NCBI GenBank assembly: GCA_963169045.1
Contig: CAUJDF010000038.1
Coordinates: forward strand, 142,372-206,371
Direction of reading: 5' to 3'
From: Myxococcota bacterium
Lineage (GTDB): Bacteria > Myxococcota_A > Bradymonadia > UBA7976 > UBA1532
Length of the DNA: 64,000 nt
Shown here: positions 52,588 through 59,664 of the stretch, piece by piece
Numbering within the stretch: position 1 is the stretch's first letter
Layout of the letters: each line of letters begins with the position of its first letter
Made by a program: the position numbers and the translations under genes
Notes under the pieces: generated by a model
What the model saw: only the letters and a program-made list of their open reading frames with translations
What the model was told of the DNA's origin: nothing
Databases searched by the model: none

Positions 52588-53853
52588 TCAGCGGCCCCGG
52601 CGCCGCAGGGCGTACGCGGCGCTGTCGCGCACGCCCGGATCGGGATCGGCGGCGAGGCGCTCGAGGTCGGCGAGCGCGGTGCGGTCGCTGCGGGCCGCGG
52701 CCCGGCGCACGGCGCGGTCGCGGTCGCGGGCGAGCGTGCCGAGCAGCGCGGGCGAGGCGTTCGGGTTCGTCGCCGCCTCGCTGCGCACGTGGACGTGCAG
52801 GTCGCCGACGAGGCGCGTGAGCACGTCGAGGCTGGGCGTGATGGCGGCGACGCGGCCACGCACGACCGGGTCGACGTCGCGGGCGAGGCGCAGGTGGACC
52901 GCGGCGGGCGCGCGGGCCGCGGAGGCGACGTGAGAGCGCGTGCTGGCCTCGGGGCTGGCGGCGGCGCGCTCGAAGGCCTCGGCCGGCGCGTCCGGGTGGT
53001 GGAGCGCCGCGTGCCGCACGTCGGCGTCGGCGTCGGTCGCGAGGACGATCAGCGCTTCGGGGGGCGTCGCGCGGTTGCGCGCGAGCCGCATGCGCACCCA
53101 GCGCTCCGGATCGCGCGCCATCGCGAGCAGCAGGGCCGGGGACGCGGCGGCGTTCTCGGCGACCCCGGTCCGCACCCAGCGGCCCTCGTCGGCGGCGAGC
53201 GCCTCGAGCAACGCCGGCGGCGTCGTCGGGTTCTCGGCGGTCATCTGGCGCACCCACGGCGCGGGATCGCGCGCGAGGGCCGCGCGCACCTCGGGCGACA
53301 GGTCGCGCCGCCCGGCCAGCGCGGCGCGCACCCCCTCGTCCGCGTCGGCGGCGCGGGCGGCGGCGAGGCGGGGGTCGAGCTGCGGGTGGCGCACCGCCGC
53401 GGCGCGGACGATCGGCGACGGGTCCTGCGCCAGGGACGCGAGCGTGAGCGCCGGCAGCGACGCGCAGTGCGCGGTCTCGGCGCGCGTGCGCGGGTGCGGG
53501 TGGGTGGCGGCGGTCTGCACGAACCAGGCGGGGCGGCCGGGGTGGTCGAGCAGCATCGCCAGCAGGCCCCGCGGCAGCGAGCGCGCCAGCTCGCCCTGGC
53601 CGCGGGCGAGGCGGCCGAGCGCCGGGTTCTCGAGGAAGGCGTCGGGGCACCGCCACGCGAGCTCCAGCAGGAGCCGCCGCGGCGCGTCGGGGCGGCGCGC
53701 CAGAAAATCGAGCGTGTCCGGGCAGTTGCGTGCGAGCCAGCGCAGGATGCGCGGCGTCGCGTTCGCGTGCTGCGCGACCTCGACCGCCGCCTCGGCGCCC
53801 TGCCGCGCGAGATGGCCGAGCCACTGCGGATTCGCGTCTGGATCCAGAGGCAT
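52588..53853 (-). CDS. leucine-rich repeat variant (LRV) protein
   Basis: The 421-residue soluble solenoid is made of about 15 degenerate 24-26-residue repeats. Typical units are MTAENPTTPPALLEALAADE, VAENAAASPALLLAMARDPE and LARNRATPPEALIVLATDAD, each with an Asn/Pro turn followed by a Leu-rich helix. This is the LRV/HEAT-like pattern (as in Azotobacter LRV). Such proteins are protein-binding scaffolds, and some carry an N-terminal Fe-S cluster, but no Cys cluster is present here. It is divergent from the radical SAM gene with a 23-base gap, so the two share a promoter region. Confidence 0.82.
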   Translation of the reverse strand: MPLDPDANPQWLGHLARQGAEAAVEVAQHANATPRILRWLARNCPDTLDFLARRPDAPRRLLLELAWRCPDAFLENPALGRLARGQGELARSLPRGLLAMLLDHPGRPAWFVQTAATHPHPRTRAETAHCASLPALTLASLAQDPSPIVRAAAVRHPQLDPRLAAARAADADEGVRAALAGRRDLSPEVRAALARDPAPWVRQMTAENPTTPPALLEALAADEGRWVRTGVAENAAASPALLLAMARDPERWVRMRLARNRATPPEALIVLATDADADVRHAALHHPDAPAEAFERAAASPEASTRSHVASAARAPAAVHLRLARDVDPVVRGRVAAITPSLDVLTRLVGDLHVHVRSEAATNPNASPALLGTLARDRDRAVRRAAARSDRTALADLERLAADPDPGVRDSAAYALRRRGR

Positions 53854-53876
53854 GCGCGTGCCATGGTCGCAGAGCG

Positions 53877-54911
53877 ATGGGCATCCTGCACCGATTGCTG
53901 CGCCGGCCGCCGCCCGAGGTGTGGCGCACCGAGACGCGGCTGCTGCACGCGCTGCGCATCGCGCGGCCGCCGACCGCGATCCAGTGGATCGCCACCGCCG
54001 CCTGCGATCTGCGCTGTCCCCACTGCTACAGCCACGCCGGGCGTCGCCTGCCCGACGAGCTGTCCACCGACGAGGCCTGCCGGCTCGTGGTCGACGAGCT
54101 GGCGGCGCTCGGCGGGCCGACGTTCGTGGTCGCCGGCGGCGAGCCGACGCTGCGGGCCGACCTGCCGCGCGTGCTCGAGCACGCCGCCGCCCGCGGGCTG
54201 CCGTGGGCGCTGCACACCCACGGCGCCCACGTGGAGCGCCTCGCCGACGTCGTCCGCGCGCACCCGCCGCTGCTCGTCGCGGTGAGCCTCGACGGGCCGC
54301 GCGCCTTCCACGACGCCTTCCGGGGGCGCCGCGGCAGCTTCGACGCCTCGCTCGCCGCCCTGCGCGACCTGCGGACGTGGGGCGCGCCGGAGGTCATCGC
54401 CGGCACCACCGTCACCCGCGAGAACGCCGACCTGGTCGCCGACCTGTACCCGACCGTGCGCGCGAGCGGCGCCGACGGCTGGGGCCTGCACCTGTTCGCG
54501 CCCGAGGGCCGCGGGGAGGCGCACCGCGCGCTCGTCCCGACTCCGGCGCAGCTCCGCCGCGTCGCCGCCTTCGCCGAGCGCGTGCGCGCCGAGTTCCCGG
54601 TGGAGCTCGACAACGAGTGGGGCGGCGCCGGCCCCGACGACTGGCGCTACCGCGACACCCCGTTCCTGTGCGGCGCCGGGCGCCTGTCGTGCGTGGTCGG
54701 CCCCACCGGCGAGGTCATGCCCTGCACGACGACCGACCTCGCGGAGAGCGCGGGAAACGTTCGCGAATCGCCGCTCTCCCGGCTCTGGGCCGAGGGCTTC
54801 GCGGCGTTCCGCGACGGGCGCGACCCGTTGCGGGGCGACGTGCACGACTGCTGGCTGCAGGCGCGCCACGGGACGTCGTGCCGCCCGCACGCCTTCGGGA
54901 TCGGCGCGTGA
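53877..54911 (+). CDS. radical SAM enzyme with SPASM-type C-terminal domain
   Basis: The 344-residue enzyme has the radical SAM cluster motif CDLRCPHC (Cys43, Cys47, Cys50) and GGEP at 87-90. A TIM-barrel core follows (LVAVSLDGPRAFHDAFRG). The C-terminal Cys set (265, 272, 283, 325, 335) includes CVVGPTGEVMPCT and GNVRESPLSRLW, as in SPASM/twitch peptide-modifying enzymes. Such proteins usually install thioether or cyclophane links in RiPPs or modify quinone-enzyme subunits. No obvious precursor peptide gene lies on either side. The GTG of the next gene overlaps its stop, so that protein is the likely partner. ATG 53877 is chosen because the protein is complete from there. Confidence 0.85.
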   Translation: MGILHRLLRRPPPEVWRTETRLLHALRIARPPTAIQWIATAACDLRCPHCYSHAGRRLPDELSTDEACRLVVDELAALGGPTFVVAGGEPTLRADLPRVLEHAAARGLPWALHTHGAHVERLADVVRAHPPLLVAVSLDGPRAFHDAFRGRRGSFDASLAALRDLRTWGAPEVIAGTTVTRENADLVADLYPTVRASGADGWGLHLFAPEGRGEAHRALVPTPAQLRRVAAFAERVRAEFPVELDNEWGGAGPDDWRYRDTPFLCGAGRLSCVVGPTGEVMPCTTTDLAESAGNVRESPLSRLWAEGFAAFRDGRDPLRGDVHDCWLQARHGTSCRPHAFGIGA

Positions 54912-55930
54912 GGGACGAGCTGCCCGTCGTCGCCGGCGGCCTGCTCGTCGCCGCGGCGCTCGTCGTGCGCCGGCGGCGGCGGGTGGCGCGACCGCCGCGG
55001 CTCGTGCGGTACGCGGCCCTGGCGATCTGCGCGCTGACGCCGGCGCCGTCGCGCGCGGCCGAGCCGTCGGCGGCGACCGCCCCGGCGCTGGCGGCGGCCA
55101 CGGTCGAGGCCTGGCTCGCCCAGGTCCCGATCGCGCTCGAGAACCGGCGCCACGAGACGCCGTGGCAGCGCTTCAAGCGCGCGACGCCGGCCGAGCGGGC
55201 GGCGCTCGACTTCCCGCTGCTCGCCCCGGGGGCGTCGCTCCCGGTCCGCCTCGCCGCGCTCGGCGACCTCGAGCGGCGCGGCCTCTACGACGCCTGGAAC
55301 GTCGCCTGGCTGTGGCGCGAGCCCCCGCCGGCCGCGGCCGCCGACCTCGCCGCCTTCGCCGCGCGCCTCGTCCACCACGGGCGGACGGCGGAGGCGCTGG
55401 CCGCGGCCAAGGCCAGCCTGCCGGTCGCGCTGCGCCCGTGGATGTCGAAGGCCGCGCCGCCGCCGTCGGTGCGCATGCACGGCGTGCGCGCCGGCGACGT
55501 GCTCGCGCGGTTCCCGGCGGCGTGGGCGGCCGCGCGGCCGCGCTGGACGCAGCCGGGGCCCCTGACGCTGACCGTCGCCGCCGGCGAGCTCGGCCTGTGG
55601 CGGGACGGCCGCCGCGCCACGGTGACCGCCGGCGCGTCCTTCGCGCTGGCGCCGCTCGACGTGCTCGAGGCGCGCGCCGAGGTGCGCCTGCGCCACGACG
55701 AGGTCGGCGCCCTCGTGTTGCCCGCCGGCAGCGCCACGACGGCCTGGACGCTGCCCGCGCGCCTCTCCCCCGAGGCCGCCGCCCAAGTCGACGCGCTCGC
55801 GGCGCAGGTGGCCGCGAGGGTGCCCGGCGCCGTCGACCGGGCCGAGCGCCTCCTCCCGCTCGCCCACGCCGCCCTCCGCGGGACGGACGCCCCCGACGCG
55901 CGTCTGCTCGTCGAGCTCTTCGAACGCTGA
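54908..55930 (+). CDS. membrane-anchored partner of the radical SAM enzyme, unknown function
   Basis: I do not recognise a family. The 340-residue protein starts with one or two hydrophobic segments (ELPVVAGGLLVAAALVV, a basic RRRRR stop-transfer, then RYAALAICALTPAPS), so it is anchored or secreted. The soluble part has helices (WQRFKRATPAERAALDFPLL) and a beta-rich region (about 165-260: LTLTVAAGELGLWRDG, LEARAEVRLRHDEV). No Cys occurs in the mature region, apart from one in the leader, so a thioether target is unlikely; other side chains could be modified. The start codon GTG overlaps the radical SAM stop (GTGA), showing tight coupling. Confidence 0.6.
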   Translation: MRDELPVVAGGLLVAAALVVRRRRRVARPPRLVRYAALAICALTPAPSRAAEPSAATAPALAAATVEAWLAQVPIALENRRHETPWQRFKRATPAERAALDFPLLAPGASLPVRLAALGDLERRGLYDAWNVAWLWREPPPAAAADLAAFAARLVHHGRTAEALAAAKASLPVALRPWMSKAAPPPSVRMHGVRAGDVLARFPAAWAAARPRWTQPGPLTLTVAAGELGLWRDGRRATVTAGASFALAPLDVLEARAEVRLRHDEVGALVLPAGSATTAWTLPARLSPEAAAQVDALAAQVAARVPGAVDRAERLLPLAHAALRGTDAPDARLLVELFER

Positions 55931-55963
55931 ACCTCGGGGCCGCGCCGCGGCTTCGTATCGGTG

Positions 55964-57868
55964 ATGGACCTCTACAGCCTCGCGCGGCGACTCCACCGCC
56001 CCTTCCCCTTCGGCGACCGGCCCGCGCCGCTGCCCATCGGGGCGCGCGGGCTCATCGGCGACGGGCACACCGCCGCGCTCGTGCGGGTCGACGGCGCGAT
56101 CGACTGGCTGTGCCTGCCGCGCTTCGACAGCCCGAGCGTGTTCGCGGCCCTGCTCGACGAGCGGCGCGGCGGCCTCACCGCGATCACGCCGGTGGCCCGG
56201 CCTTTCGAGAGCCTGCAGCGTTACGACCCCGGCACCAACGTGCTCGAGACGCTCTTCACCGTCGCGGGCCAGGGCGTCGTGCGCCTGACCGACTTCATGC
56301 CGTGGACGAACGACCCGCGGGCGTCCATCCACGAGGTGCACCGGCGCGTCGAGTGCGTGGAGGGGCAGGTCGAGGTCGAGTGCGTCTTCGATCCGCGCTT
56401 CGACTACGGCCGCGCGGAGACGACCCTCGAGGGGCAGCCGCACGGCGTGCTCGCGCGCGGCCCGGGCGGCGAGCGCCTCGTGGCCGTCGTGAGCGGCGAG
56501 ACCCCGTGGGAGGCGCGGCCCGAGGGCGGCGTGCGGTGCCGGGCGCGGCTGCGCGCCGGCGAGCGCCGCTGGATGGTGATCTCGTGGAACGCGCCGCGGG
56601 CCGAGCCCATCGCCGTCTACCGCCCGTTCGAGCACCTGCGGCACACCCGGCACGCGTGGCGCGAGTGGACGGCCCATCTGCGCTACGACGGCCCGTGGCG
56701 GCACCACGTCGTCCGCTCGGCGCTGGCGATGAAGCTGCTGATCTACGCGCCCACCGGCGCGATGGTGGCCGCGCCGACGACCTCGCTGCCGGAGTGGATC
56801 GGCGGCACCCGCAACTGGGACTACCGCTACTCGTGGGTGCGCGACAGCGCGCTGGCCATCCGGGCGATGAACCTGGTGGGCTGTGTCGCGGAAGCCCGCG
56901 ATTTCTTTCACTTCGTGCGCGACACGGTCTCGCTCGCCGCCGGCCTCGACGTGATGTACGCCATCGACGGGCGGGCGTGTCCGCCCGAGGAGACGCTCGA
57001 CCACCTCGAGGGCTTCGCCGGGTCGCGGCCGGTCCGCATCGGGAACGCCGCGCGCCACCAGCTCCAGTTCGACTCGGCCGGCGCGCTCCTCGACGCGGCG
57101 TACCTCTACGAGCAGTTCGGCGGCACGCTGTCGCTGCGCACGTGGCGCATCATCCGCGGCGTCGTCGACCAGGTCGGCGAGCGGTGGCGCGAGCCGGACC
57201 ACGGCATCTGGGAGCCGCGCTCGGGCAAGCGCCACAACGTCCACTCGAAGCTGATGTGCTGGCTGGCGCTCGAGCGCGGCGCGCGCCTCGCCACGCTCTT
57301 CGGCGCCCGCGAGGAGCGGCGCCGCTGGCACGCGATCGCCGAGCAGGTGCGACACGAGGTCGTCGAACAGGGCCTCGACGCCGAGCGCCGCCACTTCGTG
57401 AATCATTACGGGGGCGCCGAAGCGGACGCCGCCCTGCTGCTCCTGCCGATCTACGAGCTGTTGCCGCCGACGTCGGCGCTCGTGAGCCGCACGCTCGCGT
57501 GGGTGCGGGCGGAGCTCGGCCAGGGGCCGTTCCTCGCGCGCTATCCGCTGCGGTTCGACGACGGCGTCGGCGGCCCGGAGGGCGCGTTCCTGCTGTGCGG
57601 CTTCTGGCTGGCCGAGGCCCTGGCGCGCGCCGGCCGGCTCGACGAGGCGCAGGAGGTCTTCGTCGCCCACGCCGAGGCGTCGAACCACGTGGGCCTGCTC
57701 TCCGAGGAGGTCGACGCCGCGACCGGCGCCCCGCTCGGCAACTTCCCGCAGGCGTTCAGCCACTTCGGCCTGATCAACGCCGCGGCGGCCATCGACCACG
57801 CGCTCCAGCAACGCGACGAGGGCTCGCGCAAGAGCGCCGAGTTCACGCCGCCGGGCTGGCGGCCGTGA
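55964..57868 (+). CDS. glycoside hydrolase family 15 protein (glucoamylase/trehalase-like)
   Basis: The 634-residue protein shows the bacterial GH15 layout. An N-terminal beta-sandwich comes first (IGDGHTAALVRVDGAIDWLC, LPRFDSPSVFAALLD). An (alpha/alpha)6 barrel follows, with GTRNWDYRYSWVRDSALAIR, DHGIWEPRS, HVGLLSEEVDA and GNFPQAFSHFGLINAA. The catalytic Glu residues lie in the WEPRS and SEEVD blocks. It has no signal peptide, so it acts inside the cell. Bacterial members with otsAB nearby are often trehalases, but glucoamylase activity on dextrins is equally possible. ATG 55964 follows a possible GTG at 55961. The stop is directly adjacent to the convergent lipoprotein stop. Confidence 0.9.
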   Translation: MDLYSLARRLHRPFPFGDRPAPLPIGARGLIGDGHTAALVRVDGAIDWLCLPRFDSPSVFAALLDERRGGLTAITPVARPFESLQRYDPGTNVLETLFTVAGQGVVRLTDFMPWTNDPRASIHEVHRRVECVEGQVEVECVFDPRFDYGRAETTLEGQPHGVLARGPGGERLVAVVSGETPWEARPEGGVRCRARLRAGERRWMVISWNAPRAEPIAVYRPFEHLRHTRHAWREWTAHLRYDGPWRHHVVRSALAMKLLIYAPTGAMVAAPTTSLPEWIGGTRNWDYRYSWVRDSALAIRAMNLVGCVAEARDFFHFVRDTVSLAAGLDVMYAIDGRACPPEETLDHLEGFAGSRPVRIGNAARHQLQFDSAGALLDAAYLYEQFGGTLSLRTWRIIRGVVDQVGERWREPDHGIWEPRSGKRHNVHSKLMCWLALERGARLATLFGAREERRRWHAIAEQVRHEVVEQGLDAERRHFVNHYGGAEADAALLLLPIYELLPPTSALVSRTLAWVRAELGQGPFLARYPLRFDDGVGGPEGAFLLCGFWLAEALARAGRLDEAQEVFVAHAEASNHVGLLSEEVDAATGAPLGNFPQAFSHFGLINAAAAIDHALQQRDEGSRKSAEFTPPGWRP

Positions 57869-58849
57869 TCACCGGACGCCGGCGTCGCGGTTCAACGGCG
57901 GCGTCGGGGTCACCGGCACGCGCGGCGGCGCGAGCGGCGGGGTGACGCCGGCGTCGGGCCGGCCGGCCTGCGGCTCGAGGCCGGCGTCGCCGCCCTCGCC
58001 GCCCTCGACGCCGGCCCCGCGGATGTGCACGACGCCCTCCTCGTCGACCTCGATGATCGGGTCGCGGGCGAAGGTGCGCCGCGGCTCGGGCGGCGGAGGC
58101 GGCGCGGCGGGGGCGGGCTGGCCCTGCGCGGTCGGGGGCTGACCGGTCGTCGGGAGCGACTGGCCCTCGGCGGTGGTCACCGCGTCGGCGCCCGCCGGCT
58201 GGTCCGGCGCCGGCTGGCCCTGGGTCGCCGCCCCCGCCGCCGGCTGGTCCCGGGCCGCCGCCCCCGCCGCCGGCTGGCCCCGGGCCGCCGCGCCGCCGGC
58301 GCCCTCCGGCTCGCCCGGCGCCTCGAGCCCCGCATCGCCCGCGGCCGGCGGCGCGCCGCCATCGTCCGCCACGCCCGCGTCCTCCGGCGCCGCGTCCGCG
58401 ACCTCGGCGTCCTCGACGGCGGCGTCCGCCACGTCCGCGTCGGCGGGACCGGCGTCCGGCGCCGCGTCCGCGGGCCCGGCGTCGACCGGCGGCTCGACCG
58501 CGCCGCCGTCGTGCGGGAACGGCTCGAACACCCAGTTGCCGGCGTCCCCCGCCCAGATCGACTGCCCCGCGTCGGGCCAGGGGCCGCTCGGCGATCCGAC
58601 GCCGCCGGCCGACGGCGTCCCCGTCTGCCCCAGCGTCGGCATGCCCCGTTCGCCCGCCGACGGCGATCCGGTCTCGCCGGCCGAGGGCGTACCCATCTCG
58701 CCGGCCGAGGGCGTGCCCATCTCGCCGGCCGAGGGCGTGCCGACCCTCTGGGCCAGCGCGGCCCCCTCGCCTTCGAGCGGGGCGGTCCGCCCCATCCGGC
58801 AGCCGCCGAGGGCCAGCATGGCGCACCAGGCAACGAGAATTCGGGCCAT
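57869..58849 (-). CDS. disordered repeat lipoprotein
   Basis: The 326-residue lipoprotein has lipobox LGGC (Cys17) and almost no predicted fold. Near the N-terminus are eight-residue repeats GTPSAGEM/GTPSAGET. A long Asp/Ala/Pro-rich section follows (PADAAPDAGPADADVADAAV), then QPAAGAA units and a Pro-rich end. One short patterned strand region, DPIIEVDEEGVVHIRGAG, may be the only ordered part. It probably acts as a surface spacer or a cell-wall-spanning linker. No enzymatic motif is visible. The gene sits tail-to-tail with GH15 with no gap. Confidence 0.65.
   Translation of the reverse strand: MARILVAWCAMLALGGCRMGRTAPLEGEGAALAQRVGTPSAGEMGTPSAGEMGTPSAGETGSPSAGERGMPTLGQTGTPSAGGVGSPSGPWPDAGQSIWAGDAGNWVFEPFPHDGGAVEPPVDAGPADAAPDAGPADADVADAAVEDAEVADAAPEDAGVADDGGAPPAAGDAGLEAPGEPEGAGGAAARGQPAAGAAARDQPAAGAATQGQPAPDQPAGADAVTTAEGQSLPTTGQPPTAQGQPAPAAPPPPPEPRRTFARDPIIEVDEEGVVHIRGAGVEGGEGGDAGLEPQAGRPDAGVTPPLAPPRVPVTPTPPLNRDAGVR
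58640..58750 (-). repeat. 24-bp coding repeat in the disordered lipoprotein
   Basis: Consecutive 24-base units encode GTPSAGEM, GTPSAGEM, GTPSAGET and GSPSAGER. The first three copies are nearly identical at the DNA level (58.68-58.74 kb), a pattern prone to slippage and copy-number change. Confidence 0.8.
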
Positions 58850-58921
58850 GTCCGCGCTCCTGGCCCCGTCCGGGCCGGGAAGTCCGCGTATCCATTCAGC
58901 AATGGACGGGCCAGCGCTTCG

Positions 58922-58951
58922 TTGCCGTCTCGCGACACACGGTGGTACAAC
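58922..58951 (+). promoter_or_regulatory. candidate promoter of the 204-residue barrel gene
   Basis: TTGCCG (58922-58927) and TACAAC (58946-58951) are separated by 18 bases, about 30 bases before the ATG at 58981. A GGGAGG ribosome site lies in the leader. Confidence 0.45.
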
Positions 58952-58980
58952 CCCCGACAGTCACCAAGGGAGGGCCCACC

Positions 58981-59595
58981 ATGCGTCTCGTGATCGTGAG
59001 CGTCGCGTTGCTCGCCGCCGGCGCCAGCCACGCCGCCGAGCCCAAGCGCTTCGGCGTCCGTGCCATGACGGCGCTGCTGATCGCCGACCAGGACGTCGAC
59101 AAGCAGCGGTTCAAGGGGGGCGACAAGCGCGACTCCGACGGGGACGACCTCGAGAAGAACTTCGGCATCGACGCGACGTTCGAGGTGCCGGTCACGGGGG
59201 CGATCCGCGTCGGCGGCCGCCTCGGCTTCCTGCGCGCGAGCGGCGACGACTACGACCTGGACCACAACACCTTCGACTTCGGCGGCTGGGCCCGCTACGT
59301 CTTCGCCACGAGCGCCGTCATCCAGCCTTTCGCCGCCGCCGGCCTCGGCGCGACCTACATCTCCGCCGACGGCGACGTCAACGACGCGGACACCGAGGCC
59401 AGCGGCATCGGCTGGCACCTCCTGCTCGGTGGCGGCGTGACCTACGCGGTGTCGCCGGCGGTCGACCTCTACGGCGGCTTGCACTACCTACATCAAGCCG
59501 CCTTCGAGCTCGAAGGCGAGGTGGAGAAGACCGACGTCACCTTCTATGACGTGTCATACTCCCGCTTCCTGCTCGTCGCCGGCGCCATGTTCTGA
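58981..59595 (+). CDS. outer-membrane beta-barrel protein (OmpW/OmpA-size), unknown function
   Basis: The 204-residue precursor has a signal peptide (MRLVIVSVALLAAGASHAA) and alternating strands: TFEVPVTGAIRVGGRLGFL, FGGWARYVFATSAVIQPFAA and GWHLLLGGGVTYAVSPAVDL. The terminal Phe (LVAGAMF) is the outer-membrane insertion signal. The pattern matches 8-stranded barrels annotated as outer membrane beta-barrel domain proteins. An acidic extracellular-type loop (DKRDSDGDDLEK) may bind cations. AGGGAGG lies 6-8 bases before the ATG. It stands alone between a lipoprotein and nrdJ. Confidence 0.75.
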   Translation: MRLVIVSVALLAAGASHAAEPKRFGVRAMTALLIADQDVDKQRFKGGDKRDSDGDDLEKNFGIDATFEVPVTGAIRVGGRLGFLRASGDDYDLDHNTFDFGGWARYVFATSAVIQPFAAAGLGATYISADGDVNDADTEASGIGWHLLLGGGVTYAVSPAVDLYGGLHYLHQAAFELEGEVEKTDVTFYDVSYSRFLLVAGAMF

Positions 59596-59625
59596 CAGCG
59601 CCGCGCCCTCCCTCGTTCCGCACGG

Positions 59626-59631
59626 TATACT
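59626..59631 (+). promoter_or_regulatory. -10-like element before nrdJ
   Basis: TATACT stands out in GC-rich surroundings 33 bases before the nrdJ ATG. No matching -35 is seen at 16-18 bases upstream, so an activator or a different sigma factor may be needed. The 69-base gap is too short for a cobalamin riboswitch. Confidence 0.3.
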
Positions 59632-59664
59632 CGTTGCAAATCCCGTTGCGGAGCGAGGACTTGC

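Noticed and set aside
53854..53876. A RiPP precursor gene beside the radical SAM enzyme
   Set aside because: The upstream gap is 23 bases and the downstream partner starts inside the stop codon. No short frame with a Cys or Ser/Thr-rich core was found.
59596..59664. Cobalamin riboswitch before the B12-dependent ribonucleotide reductase
   Set aside because: The gap is only 69 bases and contains no B12-box-like sequence.
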